DNA of 64,000 nt. Origin: Alphaproteobacteria bacterium. Its GTDB lineage: Bacteria; Pseudomonadota; Alphaproteobacteria; UBA2966. The notes under the pieces are model-generated. The model did not search any database. It saw only the letters and a list, made by a program, of their open reading frames with translations, and was not told the DNA's origin. The translations under genes and the position numbers were made by a program. Below, piece by piece: positions 63,187-64,000 of this stretch (its first letter is position 1; each line of letters begins with the position of its first letter). The stretch is taken from positions 57,718 to 121,717 of the forward strand of contig JABILA010000025.1 of NCBI GenBank assembly GCA_018654745.1. Reading direction: 5' to 3'.

Positions 63187-63214
63187 TTTGTACCGGTTTT
63201 GTTCTCATTGGCAA
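63187..63214 (-). promoter_or_regulatory. recA: recA promoter overlapping an SOS-box-like element
   Basis: On the minus strand, -35 TTGCCA (63214-63209), a 16-base spacer and -10 TACAAA (63192-63187) lie 51 bases before the recA ATG. On the plus strand, GTAC-N7-GTTC (63190-63204) matches the alphaproteobacterial SOS consensus GTTC-N7-GTTC except for one base. It overlaps the -10 and spacer, the right place for LexA repression. Confidence 0.6.
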
Positions 63215-63238
63215 GTGTTTTTTTAAGATACTGATATT

Positions 63239-63259
63239 ACACAGTTTTTCAAACTGTGT
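63239..63259. repeat. Perfect 9-base-arm palindrome upstream of recA
   Basis: ACACAGTTT (63239-63247), spacer TTC and AAACTGTGT (63251-63259) form a perfect dyad of 21 bases. It is 25 bases upstream of the recA -35 hexamer and overlaps the second SOS-like element by two bases. It fits a dimeric-protein operator better than a terminator. Confidence 0.65.
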
Positions 63260-63272
63260 TCTGGTTTTATTC
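63258..63272 (+). promoter_or_regulatory. recA: Second SOS-box-like element upstream of recA
   Basis: GTTC-N7-ATTC matches GTTC-N7-GTTC with one mismatch. It agrees with the element at 63190-63204 at 12 of 15 positions, including a shared GGTTTT in the spacer. It lies above the promoter, so if LexA binds here it would be as a secondary site. Confidence 0.4.
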
Positions 63273-63359
63273 CAGAATTCCTGAAACTTCTGAAGCCCAC
63301 AGTGAACTGGATTCATTGTCTCGGTATTAATTATTCTGCCGTGGCTATAACTATATTGC

Positions 63360-63396
63360 CGGGATAAGGCGGGATATACCGGGATATATCGGGATA
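63360..63396 (+). repeat. Four CGGGATA repeats at 10-base period, MraZ-box-like
   Basis: CGGGATA occurs at 63360, 63370, 63380 and 63390, each unit exactly 10 bases from the next, with a degraded fifth unit (TTGGA) at 63400. The array ends nearest recA are 224 bases upstream of its start codon. Period, length and G-rich strand relative to the downstream gene are the same as in the array before mraZ. An operator for MraZ or another helical-face-binding protein is likely. Confidence 0.75.
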
Positions 63397-64000
63397 CGGT
63401 TGGATGAATTGACAGTCGGCAGTCAGTTTTTAACGGTATTCACTACTACGCTAAGGATATATTCCAATTTTTGAGTCCGCTTTTAGGCGGGTAGCGGACC
63501 AATTTTTTGATCCGTATCATGGTCTGTAATTGACCCAAAAGAAGACATTTGTAGGTCAATAAGGATTAGTATTTTGGCCGGTGCAAGAAATAGCGTTACC
63601 GTCTGTGATTCGATGCAGACCCCGATGGCACGAAACCATTTGGGGCACAACATGGAGTCGAATTGGCTCTTTCCTGCCCCTACAAAGACTGGCAGCGCCA
63701 GCCGTCGTCATGATGGGCTGGACTGTATAGCGGAATTTGTCCCAAACTACTTGCAGATACCGAGTTGCACGGTGTCTGTGAGAAAGATGTAAATCGGCGA
63801 TCCGGCAGAGCGTCCTGGGGGGCGGGAATGAATTCACTATCGAAATTCGCATACGATCCAGAAGATTCCGAAGAAGTGCGTCTGGAAAAGGCATCAATTG
63901 AAGTAGTTTCGACCTGATCTGACAGTTACCGATTTTGACGCGGCGTCTGTCAGGTCAAGTTTGGTCTATAAACTTTTCCTTCCAGATACGTTTACCATCC
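63397..64000. other. Region beyond the recA upstream elements without a recognisable gene
   Basis: About 600 bases show no gene I can support. Frames on both strands are short and match no family. Dyads include GTCCGC/GCGGAC (about 63476-63500), ATTGACC/GGTCAAT (63529-63535 and 63554-63560) and CTGACAG/CTGTCAG (63919-63925 and 63947-63953). The stretch could be an extended regulatory region of a gene beyond the window edge, a small RNA locus, or decayed coding sequence. Confidence 0.4.
63828..63917 (+). CDS. Possible 29-residue small ORF
   Basis: ATG 63828 follows a G-rich stretch that could act as a ribosome binding site, and opens an acidic 29-residue frame (FAYDPEDSEEVRLEKASIEV in its middle). 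A 7-base inverted repeat starts 2 bases after its stop. The frame is also open upstream to 63714 without a good start. There is no homology, so it is a weak candidate. Confidence 0.15.
   Translation: MNSLSKFAYDPEDSEEVRLEKASIEVVST

Overview
The window looks like a chromosomal segment of a Gram-negative alphaproteobacterium. The evidence is a complete division and cell wall (dcw) cluster running mraZ to ftsZ and continuing into lpxC, bamD, recN and ligA, a DUF1127 protein, an Atm1-type ABC exporter, a eukaryote-like NADP isocitrate dehydrogenase, and the recA/alaS/icd neighbourhood. LpxC and BamD show an outer membrane with lipid A, and the DNPR motif in MurE indicates meso-diaminopimelate peptidoglycan. 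I would guess a Rhodospirillales-like lineage, but the sequence alone does not fix the genus. I saw no phage, insertion sequence, CRISPR array, rRNA or tRNA.

Layout. 1-1190: the 3' part of prmA and a DUF1127 gene preceded by a long hairpin. 1462-26222 (minus strand): the cell-envelope block mraZ-rsmH-ftsL-ftsI-murE-murF-mraY-murD-ftsW-murG-murC-murB-ddl-ftsQ-ftsA-ftsZ, a terminator, then lpxC, bamD, recN and ligA. It is very compact: eight junctions between mraZ and ddl are 4-base start/stop overlaps. 26299-26333: four G-rich repeats at a 10-base period, matching the known form of MraZ operators. 26645-27060: the RNase P RNA gene. 27111-29535: an AmiD-like amidase, an EamA-family transporter and DjlA. 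30053-38513: a TRAP transporter operon with its GntR-type regulator, divergent from a large 5-oxoprolinase-type protein, then an isocitrate lyase/PEP mutase family enzyme. 38581-41686: an MFS transporter, upp and a Nudix hydrolase. 41800-45798: an MFS transporter followed by an overlapping trio of small lipoprotein, gamma-glutamyltransferase and a secreted Asp-box protein. 46096-50884: a padR/MFP/RND efflux operon. 50911-55691: pssA, psd, an Atm1-like exporter and a LysM protein. 55809-57762: a diheme cytochrome c, a small secreted protein and a LOG-family protein. 57890-63136: icd, alaS and recA. 63137-64000: mostly non-coding sequence upstream of recA.

Functional links. The 26 kb envelope block makes peptidoglycan precursors, the divisome and lipid A. 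The TRAP operon and the 5-oxoprolinase share a short intergenic region with a palindromic operator, so uptake and hydrolysis of a lactam-type compound (5-oxoproline or a hydantoin) is a reasonable inference. The gamma-glutamyltransferase 6 kb away would fit a gamma-glutamyl/glutathione salvage theme.

The most unusual signal is upstream of recA: four CGGGATA units at an exact 10-base period (63360-63396). They have the same period, orientation and G-rich core as the array in front of mraZ. This could mean that the dcw regulator MraZ also acts at recA. The recA promoter also carries two related 15-base SOS-box-like elements and a perfect palindrome.
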